Made by a program: the position numbers and the translations under genes. This document shows, one piece after another, positions 1-12,700 of a stretch of DNA of 64,000 nucleotides; position 1 is the first letter of the stretch; every line of letters begins with the position of its first letter. The notes below the pieces were generated by a model, which saw only the letters and a list, made by a program, of their open reading frames with translations, was not told the origin of the DNA and made no database searches. Source of the stretch: Bugula neritina (Eukaryota > Bryozoa > Gymnolaemata > Cheilostomatida > Bugulidae); contig OZ037770.1 in the NCBI GenBank assembly GCA_964035545.1, positions 6,634,229 through 6,698,228 on the forward strand, in the 5' to 3' direction.

Positions 1-2
1 TA

Positions 3-2294
3 CTAATGCCTCTTTTGGGAAAACCTGCTATTGGAAGATTTGATTTAATCCATTTTGTAGATGGCATTGATCATATTGAGCGTCATGATTGGGAGAATGT
101 TTATCCTAACTTGTTTCGTGAGCTGGGAGCAATGTCCACGAAAGTGAGGATCTAGATAAAAGAGGATGCTCTGCCGTTTGTTCAAGCAGTACCTCGGTGT
201 ATTGCAGCAGCTAGGAAACAGCCAATGTATGAGGAGCTTTGTCGGATAGAAAAGTTAGGAGTAATTGAACAGGTAGAAAGACCCACTGAATGGTGTTCTT
301 GTGTCGTTGTGCCTAAGAAAGATGGAACAATAAGGGTTTGTGTAGATTTTACTCGACTGAACAAAGCTGTCAAGCGTGAATACCATCCTTTGCCAACATT
401 TGATGAAACACTCAGTGAACTAGGAAATGCTCGTATATTTAGCAAATTGGATGCCAACTGTGGATATTGGCAGATGAAATTACACCCCGACTCAAATCAC
501 TTAACCACATTTATCACGCCATTTGGTAGGTACTGGTGTAAACGTCTGCTTTTTGGTATCAGCTCTGCCCCGGAGATTTATTACCGTGAGATGAAAAAGA
601 TGCTTGTAGATTTGCCAGGAGTCGTCTGTCAATTGGACGATATTTTGATTTATGCAGGGAATCCACAGGAGCATGAGGACCGGCTAGAGCAGGTTTTAAA
701 GAGACTGCAAGAAAGTGGAATCACCCTCAATGCAGAAAAATGTGAATTTCAGAAGAGTGAATTAAGATTTCTTGGTCATGTCATCAGTGCCAAGAGTATC
801 AAAGCTGACACAGGAAAGACAATGGCTGTAACAAAGTTTCCAACTCCATGTAACAGGCAGGAGCTACGCAGGTTTTTTAGCGTAGTGAGCTATATGGGAA
901 AATTTTCCGCTGCTATTGCAGAAAATTCGGGAAAGCTGCGTCATTTACTTGGTAAAAATTTTGATTGGTACTGAGGGCCAGTACAGGAGAAAGAGTTTGC
1001 ATGCTTAAAGTCTATGATGGCCAGCACTCCCACTCTAGTTCCATACAGTCTTCATAGAAAAATGATGCTCAGTGCAGACTCGTCATCATTTAGCCTTGGG
1101 GCGGCGTTGCTGCAACTAGTGGATGGGGTTTGGAAGCCTGTGGCCTTTGCATCTAGGTCTTTAAGTAGTGCTGAGCAGCGATACGCACAGGTGGAAAAGG
1201 AGGCTCTAGCAATCTGCTGGGCTTGTGAAAAGTTTCATTACTTTTTGGCAGGTCGTCAGTTCACAGTGAAGACTGATTACAAGCCTCTGCTTTCAATTCT
1301 TGGTGAGAAATAATTAGCCAAATTACCTGTCCGGGTGCAACGGTTTAGATTAAGGTTGATGTCATTCACTTATGATGTGGTCCTTACACCGGGTAGAAAA
1401 TTGGTACTGGCTGATGCTTTGTCTAGGGCACCTTACTCAGGACCACAGGAAGCCCGAGGGGAACCTTTGCTAGTGCAGGAGCTAATAGATGCTATGCCTG
1501 TTTCCTCAACTCGTCTGCACCGCATTCAGGCTGCCATGTGGACAGAAGATAAAGGTAGAATTCTCTTGAAATACATTATGGAGGAGTGGCCTAGGACAAA
1601 GGATGTCGACCTGTCTATGAAGCAATTTTACATGTTCAGAGACAGCTTGACCACAGTTCAAGGATTAGTATTTTTTGAAAATCGTCTATACATTTCCAAA
1701 GTCAAGAGAGACCAGGTTTTGAAGGAAATACACGATAGTCACCAAGGAGAAACCAAATGTATTCGTAGGGCAGTTGATGTAGTTTGGTGGCCTGGCATGA
1801 CAGCTGATATTAGATCGTTAGTGAAAGGCTGTTCTAAATGTGAAGAATTTAGATTAAAACCTCGGGAGCTTCTGGTCTGTTCCTCTTGGCCTGAGAGACC
1901 ATGGTGGCGCTTAGCAGTTTACCTATGTACCAAGGATGAACGAACATATTTAGTGGTGGTAGATTACTACAGCAGGTACATTACGGTTAATGAACTCAGT
2001 GATTCTTCCGACACAAAAACTATAGTTTCCAAGCTCGAAATACTTTTCTACTTGCTAGGCATTCCTAATACATTAGTCAGTGATAATGGACCACAATTTT
2101 TGTCTGATAGGTTTCAGTTTTTTCTGTCAAAATGAGATGTTAAACACATAACTAGCTCTCCCTCTACATATGTGACCTGTCCAGAAACTATAGATAAAGA
2201 TAGTCAATCGTCACCGGCTCGGGAACCTGATAAATCTACTCAAAGAACTAAGAGTGGTCAGACGATACGACAGCCAGAAAGGCTGGACTTATAG
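3..2294 (+). pseudogene. Ty3/Gypsy retrotransposon pol (RT-RNase H-integrase), decayed
   Basis: One reading frame runs from the window edge to 2294. In order it shows the region before the RT, a reverse transcriptase (VPKKDGTIRVCVDFTRLNK near 309-365; catalytic QLDDILIY near 630-653; FLGHVIS near 769-789), an RNase H (start LSADSSSFSLGAALLQ near 1068-1115; DYKPLLSI near 1275-1298), an HHCC zinc finger (near 1730-1850) and the integrase core up to SDNGPQFLSDRF (near 2079-2114). The frame is broken by nonsense codons at 153, 972, 1311 and 2133, with no frameshift. After 2135 the core jumps within a few codons to an acidic tail that ends at 2292-2294, so roughly the second half of the integrase, including the last catalytic acidic residue, is deleted. 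The order RT-RH-INT places it in Ty3/Gypsy (Metaviridae). It is dead in this copy. The 5' LTR and gag lie outside the window. Confidence 0.93.
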
Positions 2295-2432
2295 CCATAT
2301 AGTTTGGCTGCCTACTATTTTTTTTCTGTTAATTTTTTTGTTTGTGTTGCTTAGTTTTTCTTATGCACTAGGAATGCTCCAAAAAAAAGAACAAACAAGA
2401 AAAATTTAATTGAAAATGAAAATTCAAAAGGA

Positions 2433-2453
2433 CTGAAGAAAAGAAAAAAGGGG
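2433..2453 (+). other. Polypurine tract of the retrotransposon
   Basis: A purine-rich run ending in GGGG lies directly before a TGTTGATATG motif, about 140 bp after the pol stop. This is the position and composition of the plus-strand primer site of LTR retrotransposons. Confidence 0.6.
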
Positions 2454-2454
2454 C

Positions 2455-2663
2455 TGTTGATATGGAGTTTACTATTCAATGCTATGACATTCAAAAAGTG
2501 AAACACCAAGCTTGGAAGGAGGATGTAATAGAATGTCGCTATTGGCTAACGCAAATGACGAGATAAAGATACAAAACAGCGTTCTTGGGTTCAACACTGA
2601 AATAGCACAGACGCACTAGATCTGCTAACTAGACTTGCCAGGTAATTAAAGTATCTTCTTACA
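2455..2663 (+). mobile_element. Probable 3' LTR of the Ty3/Gypsy element
   Basis: The segment begins with TGTTG directly after the polypurine tract and can be closed at TTACA near 2663, giving about 209 bp with TG...CA ends. The right end is a guess because the 5' LTR is not in the window and no target-site duplication can be compared. Confidence 0.45.
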
Positions 2664-2912
2664 TGGTGTGACACACATTGTATGACAAACGTAGGCTAAT
2701 GTAACTAAGCATTGGCTTGGTAACATAACTCTAAAAGCTGTATACATACATGCACAGTGTTGGTAGATCAAAGTAGACGCTGAGTAGGTTCATGAAAAAC
2801 ATTTTCTTTGGTCTAGCATTTTGAATAGCTTGAGACAGAGTCAAATATTATATAGTTGTTTTCATTGCAAGTAAAATGGCATAAAAATGTAGGCATAAAG
2901 TTACAAACTCAC

Positions 2913-5900
2913 TGCAATAAATAGGATAACAGTATCCTGGGTGATTATAGAGTTCTATCAAAGAAATATCCACTGATTCTCCTAAATCTACTCGCCACCA
3001 GTTAGCCTTGTTCTTTAACGTTTCTGTCGCATCGTATCCATACTGGTTATTCACAGCTCTGAATGCTCCAGCTGAGTATCCATCTGCCCTGACCAAAGTA
3101 CTGCTTTGATATGCTTGTTTGTTGTAAGCTATGTTTGTGTCACCTGAGAATCAATAAGTCATAATGTAGTTCTACCACTTAGCTAGCATTTCATTTTATA
3201 ACCTATCTAGCAAAAGATAATTTACAAATTTTTAAGTAATTGACATTTTACACTTGCTCAAAACAAGAAGCAGCAAATGTTTTTTGTTTGCCATTATATA
3301 ATATATCTTTATGCTTGAACTTTGACTTTCTTTATAAAAAAACTAACCTTTTAGTGGAAGAAGCAATAGTTAATGAAGCTATGCTTAAAGTTTTTGTAAC
3401 ATATAAGTACAATATTTTCATATACAGTAAATAACCTGCAGTTGCTGTTTACTAAAGTAGGCACATAACATAAATTGTATTTGCAGCAGTGGCAATTAGA
3501 AATACCTAGTTAAGAGAGCAGAATACTTAGTTATTAGAGCAGAATACTTAGTTAATAGAGCAGAATACTTAGTTAAGAGATTATCTAATAACTTTGCATT
3601 GAAGGTACATATGGTAACTAATATTTAACCTTATACGTTACTCTGAAAAATAGTCTCCTACTATATATCTAATATCTTGAAAATTGCAACTTTAGAATGC
3701 ATGCGTGGTTTAACAGTATGTACAGCATTATTACTATATGTGATGCCATATGCTTATAAGAATTTTCTCCCCAACTTTGCTCTAGCTAAATGGGAAATAT
3801 CTAGCAGGTTCAATTGGTGAGGATTTCTCATTAGTCAAAAATTGGAGTTCATCTATGTTTGTATTTAATAATTTGCTGTGGTAAAATAGTTGTTGTTGAT
3901 ATTAACACGGCATGTAATGAATAAACTGATGTCACTCTGAATATTAGTTTAATTTTAGTGAAATCAATAAAATGTTTCTTTGTAAAGTTAATAGATTATA
4001 AAATTGTATAATAATGCAAGCAGCTTCAAAAAATACTCAATTTTTTTACTAATACCATTACAAAAAAATTTTTACTGTACCTTCAAGAATAACTTACCTG
4101 AAATCTGATCTTCAAACTCATTCTCAAAATACACAACATTATTAGACCTATCATAATTTCTACACTCCAGTTTAAACTTAGAATAGTCTGAGTATGGTGA
4201 TATGCTGTATGATACAGTCACCTTCTTGTTAGAATCAGCTTCTGATACAGCCAAGTCAAATACTTTCTTTGGTTCTAAAAACATTACAGATGGTAACAAT
4301 TACTGATGTAGTTGAAGTCTTATGATTTCTAAAAAATCCCCATGCTGTAATTGTTTGTCCGCCTGCTTTTAAAAAAAGTAATTGCGCCTTCCCGCTGGGA
4401 TTCAAACCCGAGACCGCTGGTCTGAATACATTGTTAACTATTACACCACGGAGACTACTAAGTCATCACATCAACTACATTCCAACTAGTTTTTCTGAAA
4501 TCTACTGACCTCCCAACTACTCATCCATGCAGTCTTCAGGCCCTCCTGACCTTTCAACTTCCTTAAAATACTACTACACTACACTAATAGCCAATACTGT
4601 TTAAGAAGATATTGTTCACCCCTTGGGATGCCCGAGACTTTCTGCTTGCAAGAAGGAGCTGCTACAGCCATTACATTACTGAAGCCACTAGGTAATCACA
4701 GCACTATAGTAAAGAAACTCAGGCACGTTTATAGTATCATTCCTGATTCAGACTAAGGACTAGTTTAGATAAGGCACAGAAGCACCTTGTCTGGATGCTC
4801 CCTAATCACAACACTACAGTAGTAAGCTGTTAAATCAAACAGTGTTGTAATAGCAAATTTTAATATTTTAAAATGCTAACTATTCGCGTAACTTTACGCT
4901 AAAGATAAATTTAACTACATATAAAGTTCTATTTAGCGTAAAGTTACACAAACAAATAGTTAGCATTCCGAAAAAATAAAAGAACTAAATATAGGTTTTT
5001 ATTCTAAACAGAATAAATGTCATCAATTTGTATAGTTATCAATAATATAAGTATTAGTTATAAATATTGTCAATAATGTCATAAGCATGATTTTTTGTTG
5101 TAAATATAAGCTTTGTACTACCAGTTAAGTTTTGACTAGTGTAGCATAAGCAAAATAATGTTGTCTATTTTTTAAACTTCATGTTGATGTTTTAAATAGT
5201 AAAGTGAATACGTCATCAGTAAAGCAACTTTATCTCAGAAGCCTTTGAAATCCCACATCATAAATGTGTGTATTATATAACTAACAATGCAATTTTTTAT
5301 CCCTCATAGGGAGAAGCCGTGGTCTAGGGGTTAGTTTATTTGCCTAGTAAGCATGAAGTCATGGGTCCGAGCCAAACACCTGGCCATTGGTGATATTAGG
5401 AAGAGCATCCAATCATAATTCTTTAGCCCCCATTTAACAAATACCTTTTCTTTTAGGAGTTTTCTTACAGAATGGGTGACTATTACCTTCTGTTGGTTTT
5501 ATAGGCATATACAAGCATATATATAAGCTAATCTGTGTTATATATAATATGCACATAAAATACACCATTACATTATTTACTCAGCATAGAAGAATAACTT
5601 TTATATTTTAAACTAAAAACTTACTTAGAAAGACAGAGCTATTGAACACTGGTGTTATTAGTTTGCGTTCGCTGTTAACCAAAGCCAACTTGAGAATATA
5701 AAGCCTGCCAGCAATCAAATGGTCAATTGTATAATCTATCTAAAAACAATATAAAACTGCAGCTGCACCATCATAGCAATTAATATGTTTATAGGTGATC
5801 AACTTGTACATTGTTTTAGTGTCATATTTACATTTTTGTTTTACATGCATGTTGTTTATTAATAAACTGCCTTTTAACATTAATATTGCGCTATAATAAA

Positions 5901-6961
5901 ATCTAGTGAGGTATGTTGGTAAGATGTTTTTTCTACATCTATAAAGATTGATGCAAAAGAATTTTAAAAAAGCTATAAAAACATGATTTTAGAAAAGTTA
6001 TATTTGCTAAATTACAATCCAAAAAAATGGAAACAGTAATACCTCACTTGCTCAAATGCAAAATACCGATATAATAATATTCAATAGTGCAATGTATTAT
6101 TGTGGGCTATAAATATAATGATCAGTGCTAAAAAGTAACTGTGGTAAACCTGAAAAGATAAATCAGCTGGAAGATGGTGTTGTGTACTCCCTGTATTGTT
6201 GAAAAATAAATTTAGGTTTGTAAATTTCCATTGATTACTTGGCTGTCTATACACGTTGGGTATATTGGCAACTGTAGCTTTTACAGTGATGCCGTGTGCA
6301 GAAGAGATTGTGACTGTGTAGGCCCTGACAGTATAGCTATCTTCTGCTTCCACTTGCCAATTTCTACATTACATCTCATTCAAAGTAGAAGTGAGTGACA
6401 GCGAAATATCTTAAGTAATTTTAGCAGTGTACTGTTTATTTCTCCAACTTTAATGTTACTGTTACGTACGTCGGCATTAGTATTAAAAAAAAATTCAAAA
6501 AGGAAACACTCAATAAATCAAACTACAACTTTTTTTCTGAAAGTTTGAATATATATTTCATATGCAGGAAAAGTTTGTAAAAGCTTGCAATGACTGTTTT
6601 TATTGTCAAAACTTTTGAAACTTCAAGTTGCAGAAAAGTTGGTTAGTAAATAGAATACCTAACACATTTTTTTCTTTTTTTTTAATTTGCTAAACTAATG
6701 AAGAATGCAAAAGTTGATTTATATTCCGGACAATTTTTAATCCAAAAGACCGAAAGGGATTATAAGTCTACAAAGCGATAGTACAATTAGAGATTGGTGC
6801 ACAAGTGAAATGAAATACTAAACTTAGAGTTTGATCATGAGTCTTGTAGATAGTTATGATGGTTAGATTATCTCTTTATTAGATATGAAGCTATAAACAC
6901 TTACTCACCTGATACTAGCCATGATTGTGTACAAGTAGAATACCTGTAGTGCTGCCTTCAT
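2913..6961 (-). CDS. Secreted protein with beta-sandwich-like region and fucolectin (FTP) domain, 3' end missing
   Basis: Five exons join in phase: 6961-6909, 6363-6150, 5739-5625, 4274-4098, 3143-2913 (263 codons plus one base). Introns are GT-AG; one donor (GTTTAC at 6149) is weak. Exon 1 begins MKAALQVFYLYTIMAS, a plausible signal peptide. Residues about 19-185 contain beta-strand-rich stretches such as LIAGRLYILKLALVNSERK, resembling an Ig or fibronectin type III fold, but I cannot name the family. The last exon starts GDTNIAYNKQAYQSSTLV and contains ANWWRVDLGESVDISLIELY, the hallmark of the eel-fucolectin/tachylectin-4/pentraxin-1 (F5/8 type C-like) domain that binds fucose and calcium. 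The second half of that domain should follow below 2913, but I find no exon there; the Gypsy LTR ends about 250 bp away. The gene is either interrupted, truncated, or continues outside the window. Confidence 0.65.
3499..3575. repeat. 23-bp tandem repeat, three copies
   Basis: Three nearly identical units built on AGAGCAGAATACTTAGTTA lie in the intron between the last two exons of the lectin-like gene. Confidence 0.8.
4383..4458 (-). mobile_element. tRNA-derived SINE head
   Basis: On the minus strand the segment has a pol III A box (TGGTGTAATAGTTAAC) and, about 30 bp on, a B box (GGTTTGAATCCC). The acceptor stem does not pair, so it is not an intact tRNA. It lies in an intron of the lectin-like gene. 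Confidence 0.55.
4872..4968. mobile_element. Short palindromic MITE
   Basis: Inverted repeats of about 32 bp (AATGCTAACTATT...GTAACTTTACGCTAAA and its complement) flank a short loop near 4905-4930, so the whole segment can fold into a hairpin. Confidence 0.65.
5313..5425 (+). mobile_element. tRNA-derived SINE, copy 1
   Basis: An A box (TGGTCTAGGGGTTAG near 5320) and a B box-like GGGTCCGAGCC (near 5362) are followed by a body motif ATTAGGAAGAGCATCC (near 5392). The same layout and body motif occur at 14047-14175, so this is a SINE family. Confidence 0.6.
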
Positions 6962-9770
6962 TATTTATACACAGACACAGATACAACAATATTGTTGAGG
7001 AGAATTGCTACATTAGCTCGCACTTATTATGTACTTATCATAAGTGGTTTGAATTTTTGTAAAAAATGCTGAAAGCATTGTGAAATTTTGATTGTTGAAT
7101 CAAATTTTTTCTGTGTTGCAGTATTATTAAAAATTGTTAGTTCATTCACTTTTTAAATAAAAGTACTCAAATATCTTGTAATTTTTTGTAGAAACAGGTA
7201 AACTAAAGTTTAGTAGTTGCCATGTTCAATGATATGCAAGATTAATGTATTAAGGAAGCAAAATACTATATAATATATAGTTCAAATATCCAAATGATGT
7301 CCATAGATTATAGGTTCAAGTTAATTCACAAAATATGATTTACTGACAAATTTACTTTTAAGAATGTAATTTATAAGTTATTACTATAATGTACCTAGAT
7401 ATGTTATAGTTTAAATAATTAGAGCAGCTTTTAATTTAGAAAAAAAATGACCATCTCTCTAGACTTCATTTACATTTCAACTAATTTTTTGAGCAAAAAC
7501 CTAGTAACAGTGATCAGGGTGCAATAGTCAGGTGGCCAATTTTGCACCAATCAGCGTGCCCCATGTGGCCAAGTTAAAAATAAATGTGGGTTAAGGAAAA
7601 TTTATTTTAGAGTTTGCTGTTATACTAGTTAAGCAATGTGGAAACAAGCAATGGCAACAATATCAGTAAAATCTAGCCTTGTTACCTTTGAGTGCAAAAA
7701 ACCTATAAAGCTTTAATGACATCTTTAAAATTTCCAAAGCATGGGTAAAAACCATTTTTGACTCATCTCTTCAACAAGTACGCTCCAAAAGTGTTGAAAC
7801 TACAATGGCTGAATAATTATGTCAATACATTTTTTATTAAAACAAGATCACAACTTTAAATCAATAAATTCTCTCACAGTTTGACCGACTTCTTGTACCC
7901 CTTATGACCGTTGTGTTTCCCCCTTACCCCTATAAATCAACATTTAGAAAACATAAAGCATGAAAATACGTGAAGTACATATAAGTGTTTAATTTTTAAC
8001 AGTGTGTGCAGCTATTGCAACAAGTGTAAACACATAAGTACACTGAGAGAACTTGACTGAAAAACCAGATATAAACTTCTTTGTACTTTGTTCTTAAATG
8101 TTTATTATAGCATTCAGCTCCATACATTGCTTTTATTGCAATATTTGATAGAATACATATATATGTCGATTGTAGCAGTTACCTCTGTTAGCTGCAGTAT
8201 ACCTATGACCATGTGCAATTGATAGGGATTAAAACATACTCATATAATCAAATAGATAGAAGCTTTCGCTGATCATGAAGACATAAAAGCGATGCAGCTT
8301 AAGCTGAAGAAAACGTATATAAGTAATTATTCAACTGTTTTTTTCATATCTTTAAGTTGTAGCAAAAAATAAATGGCTGATGTCAAATTTCTATCATAGG
8401 CAGTCGCAGTTCTACCCAAAATAGTACTTCAAGCACAGAATAAATTATTCAAATATGTTAGTCCTTAATGCTGATTATTGCATGCATTCACAGCAATGAA
8501 AAATTAACAGCTATACATATACATGTAAACAGAGTGGTGAGGATTAGCACAAGAATGAACAATGAGATTTTTGTATTCTATAGCTGCCACTTCAGCATTG
8601 CTCAATAACCTAAATAACAAAAATGCTCTCAACCTTCTATACTTCCTAAAATTTATCATGAGAGTAGTTTTTTTTAAAATAGCTCTTAAATTTCCATTAT
8701 GTGTGCTTATATACCAAAATATTTACATTTGCAACAGAAGAATAATTCTATACTGGAGTTAAACTTTGTGTTGCAAACAAAGTTTAATTTTTTGCCAAGG
8801 TGTCGCAACTCTTAATTGTAAATTGATTTTTCAAAATATAATTAGAGTAGGATTTATCCTCACAAAATTCAGCAGTTAATTTTAGAAAATTTTGCACTTG
8901 TAACGGCAACTTTATAAACACGAGTACTTCAATGTATGAGGAGTAGAGAAAAGGAGTTGAGGTGTTGAAAATGTTTGCAGCAGATAACAACACAACTACC
9001 AAGATACTAATCAACAAAGCCCTGCCAATGTTGCAAAAGAGTCTAAAATTATGCTTTAATGTCTAGGTATTTGTTGTTTTAAAAAAGTTATAAAAACGTT
9101 TTATATTGCAACTAGCATGTGGAGTTACCATCATACTAAGGTAAGTATTTTAGAATCATTAAGTGATATTAAAATCATGATGAATTATTTTCAAAGACGT
9201 TTATTTATTTTGTAGTAGCTTTTAATGAGCTAAAAGGATATTTTAGATATATCAGATATATCTGTGTGTGTTTGTGTGCGTGCGTGTGTAACATATGGAG
9301 ACTGTGTATTGTTTGTTTGATAATGTGTTGATTTGTACTTCTTTTACTGTTCTAATGCCAACAAGACAGGAAATCTAAACAAAAATAATATTTGTTTGTT
9401 TAAAAATTTCAGAGGATAATTAAAATAGGCAATATTGAACTTTACTTATGTTTTTGTTTAATTCTGATTAGATTACAATAGAAACTGTGACATATCGGAA
9501 GAAAAATCACATTCTTAACAACTTATATAATATAGAATGATAGATAGCAGAACTCAAACTGCAGATATTTGAGAGACTTTACAACACCTGGCTGCATGAA
9601 CTAAAGGCTGATTGTTGGGCCTGAGGTGGCCGAAATCTGTCACTACAACAAGTATACTGCAATGTATTATGCCAAACACCACAAATTTATCATCAAGTCT
9701 CCTAAACACTTGAATCTCAGTTCACACTAAAAATATGATTTTAGCTTCTATTAAGCTAATTAGGTGAGTC
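6962..9770. other. Intergenic region between lectin-like gene and transporter A
   Basis: AT-rich sequence with no ORF that resembles a protein. It holds a repeat-family end at 7880-7945, a TG-rich microsatellite near 9262-9290 and no gene that I can support. Confidence 0.5.
7880..7945 (-). repeat. Dispersed repeat end, matches 17425-17480
   Basis: Read on the minus strand, this stretch (TAGGGGTAAGGG, then ACACAACGG and AAGGGGTACAA) matches the left end of the element at 17425-17664. Confidence 0.5.
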
Positions 9771-12700
9771 TTAATTCAAAGTTTTTGTCTTCTTTTTTCT
9801 AAATCTAGAAATCATCTCTGGTATTAGAATTAGACTCCCGATTACTCCAACACAGCCACCGAGTACTAGTCCATACTGCTCCTCTGTCTTCACAGCCAGC
9901 AATGCTGCAACAAACACAACTGCATGTAGGCAGAGTTGTGTAGAAGCCATTATATACAAACATAGAACATACTTGTAATAGGATAACATTTTTGCAGTTA
10001 CAGGAGCTATAAAGCACTAATATTCTATCCAAATAAGTCAAGACAGTAAAAATATATACAACTCATGTTGTAATATGCATGTCGAATTTTTTAACTGTTG
10101 TGAACAGTTTAATCTTTAAACCAGATTTTTTATTTCATTGAACTTTTATAATGCATTTTCTATATCATAACATGTATAAACTTATTTAAGTATAAAATAA
10201 GTTTCAATTTTTCTAGTGAGACTCAAGACTATAGAATATATGACACAATCCGTTTCGACATCCATGACTTTAAAACCCTGTAGTTTTAGTTTTGCTCAAA
10301 TTTTGGACCAAGTGAATAATTCTGAAAAAATTTTTTTACATGTCTTTACAATTATCTTGGGTGAAGAATGGAGGGAATTTTTCAAAATGAAAAAATTATA
10401 TTCTTGCCAATTGGTAGTATGAACTTTTAATCTGCAGCTTGAGCGTTGGTAAAACTACATGGTTAATGCTGGAGAAACTGGTTAACCAATAGCAGGAATA
10501 CTAATTTATACGTTTACTGTAGAGTGAACGGCTAGCTGTAGCTAGAGCAAACTTGTATAACATTTCTTTGAGTAAAATCACTTTAGCAATTCTATTACAA
10601 CTAAACTCCTCGACATAACTTTGTCGCTAGCTGTTATAAGGTTTATGTGACCATATAGTGTATATTATATATGGGTCATTTTACCTAATTTAGTACTCAC
10701 TGGATATCTTCAGTTTTTAACTATTTTTCACCATTTAACTGCTAATGAACATGGGTTTTTGATTAAAACTAGTAAAACACCAATAAATACACTTAAATAA
10801 TCAGAGTTCTTTTTAGTTTTGCTTCATTTCCTAATTATTCAGCTACTTTTAGTTGCGACCGTTACGGTTTTTTCACAACAATCCACATTACTAACAAGCT
10901 AAATAAATAAAAAAAACCATTGGGAAATTGAGCAAAATTAAAAAGAACCTTAATCATTTTTGTGTATTTATTGGTGTTTTACTTGTTTTAGAAAAAAAAG
11001 CCATGTTCATTACCATTTAAATTGTTTAAAATAGCTAAAAACTGGAGATTTCAGTGTGTACTAAATTTAGTAAAATGATCCATATGTGACCATATATATT
11101 ATATATTACATAATATGTGACTATAGGTGTGTTATATATTATAAATATGTGATTGTATATATTATATATAACACAATATGTGGCTATAGGTGTGTTATAT
11201 ATTATACATATGCGACCATATAATTATAATATATATGTGACCAGGTATATTATATATTGTAATGAAAATCTATGGCAAATATATATTACATTGGATTTGT
11301 CTTTTCCTGCACTTGATTTTTATTTTATTTTGAACATCAATGCAATGTAATTATGTAACTCGATCCTATTCAAAAGTCGGCACAAGTGCGGATTGTCGAG
11401 CTCCGACATTGGACAGGATGAGAACAAAGACTATTTCTTGTAAAAAAGGAAGCGAGCTCACAGGGTAGAATCAGTCTACTACTGGACCTCGCCGGATCAA
11501 GGCTACTTTAACTCGCTACCTATACTACAATAAAGATTCATCTACTCAAACTAGCCACCTCATCTTGTTCTTTCTATACTGGAGTTATGCTCCCCACCTA
11601 AACTGCATTCTACCCACAAAACTACTACAATATTCCATAATCTGTGACCAGGTATATTATATATGTGACCAGGTATATTATATATATGGGACCAGGTATA
11701 TTATATATGGGACCAGGTATATTATATATGGGACCAGGTATATTATATATAGGACCAGGTATATTATATATGTGACCTGGTATATTATATATCTATGTAA
11801 CCTGGTGTATTCAAAACAATATATAAACACATATTATATCTTACTACAGAGTGGAGTTCCCATCAGGCAGCCTAATCCCTCAGCAAACAAAGTAAATCCA
11901 AACAGTATGGGCAGAGTCTCTACTTCGCAGAAGTCCATTGTTACGGCCAACAAGTTGCATATAGACATAGAGAAACCCAACCCCCAGAAAGTCATCAGTG
12001 TGTAACACAACTCCTGAATATTAAACAAGTTGGAAAAATTAGCATTGCAAGTTGTTGTGAGAGAACAACTTTAAGTTTGAGAAATAAATTCAACTATATA
12101 AACTATCATATGTAAACTTATATCTAGCTGGGTATTCAGAGTAAAACCTTGCTCTTACCTTTGTCATACAGTATGGTATGGCTATTGTAGTCACCGAGTA
12201 TAGCAGAACAGCCAGGAAATGAATGTTTAGTCTGTCAAATTTGAGGGGACTCATTGAAACAGCAATTAACGCCCCAACAAGTTTTGCAATTCCTGCGAAA
12301 ATTTATTAACTTCTCTTACCCAAAACAACTTTCAATATAATGCAATATATAAGTATTTTTAAAAAACATATGCAGTAACAAAAATTTGCGATAGATATAT
12401 AACAATATGTTGAAAAAAAACTCCTTTTGTAATATCAACCATGCAATACACAAATATTATTATGTTATGATCAACTTGTAGTATTGATGACTCGAAATAT
12501 TTTATTTCTTTCAATTGTAATGCAATTTTTGTGCTTTTGTTTTGTTTCATGAGTGCAAATTGTAATTCAGTCAAGACTGCTTACCTAATACTGTGAGAGC
12601 CCAAGTGACTTCAGGTACAGTTAGAGGTGTATGTTTGATCAGGTAGTCATTTATTAGGATATGAAAACAGTCAGAGCAAGAGTTCCACAACCAGAAGTTA

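Noticed and set aside
4383-4458. Functional tRNA gene
   Set aside because: A and B boxes are present, but the acceptor and anticodon stems do not pair.
6962-6969. TATAAATA as TATA box of the lectin-like gene
   Set aside because: It ends directly at the start codon, too close for a transcription start downstream of it.
9805-10041. Alternative frame of the last exon of transporter A (CSIAGCEDRGAVW...)
   Set aside because: The other frame gives a hydrophobic TM12-like helix and a match to SLC16 spacing, and is the one conserved in transporter B.
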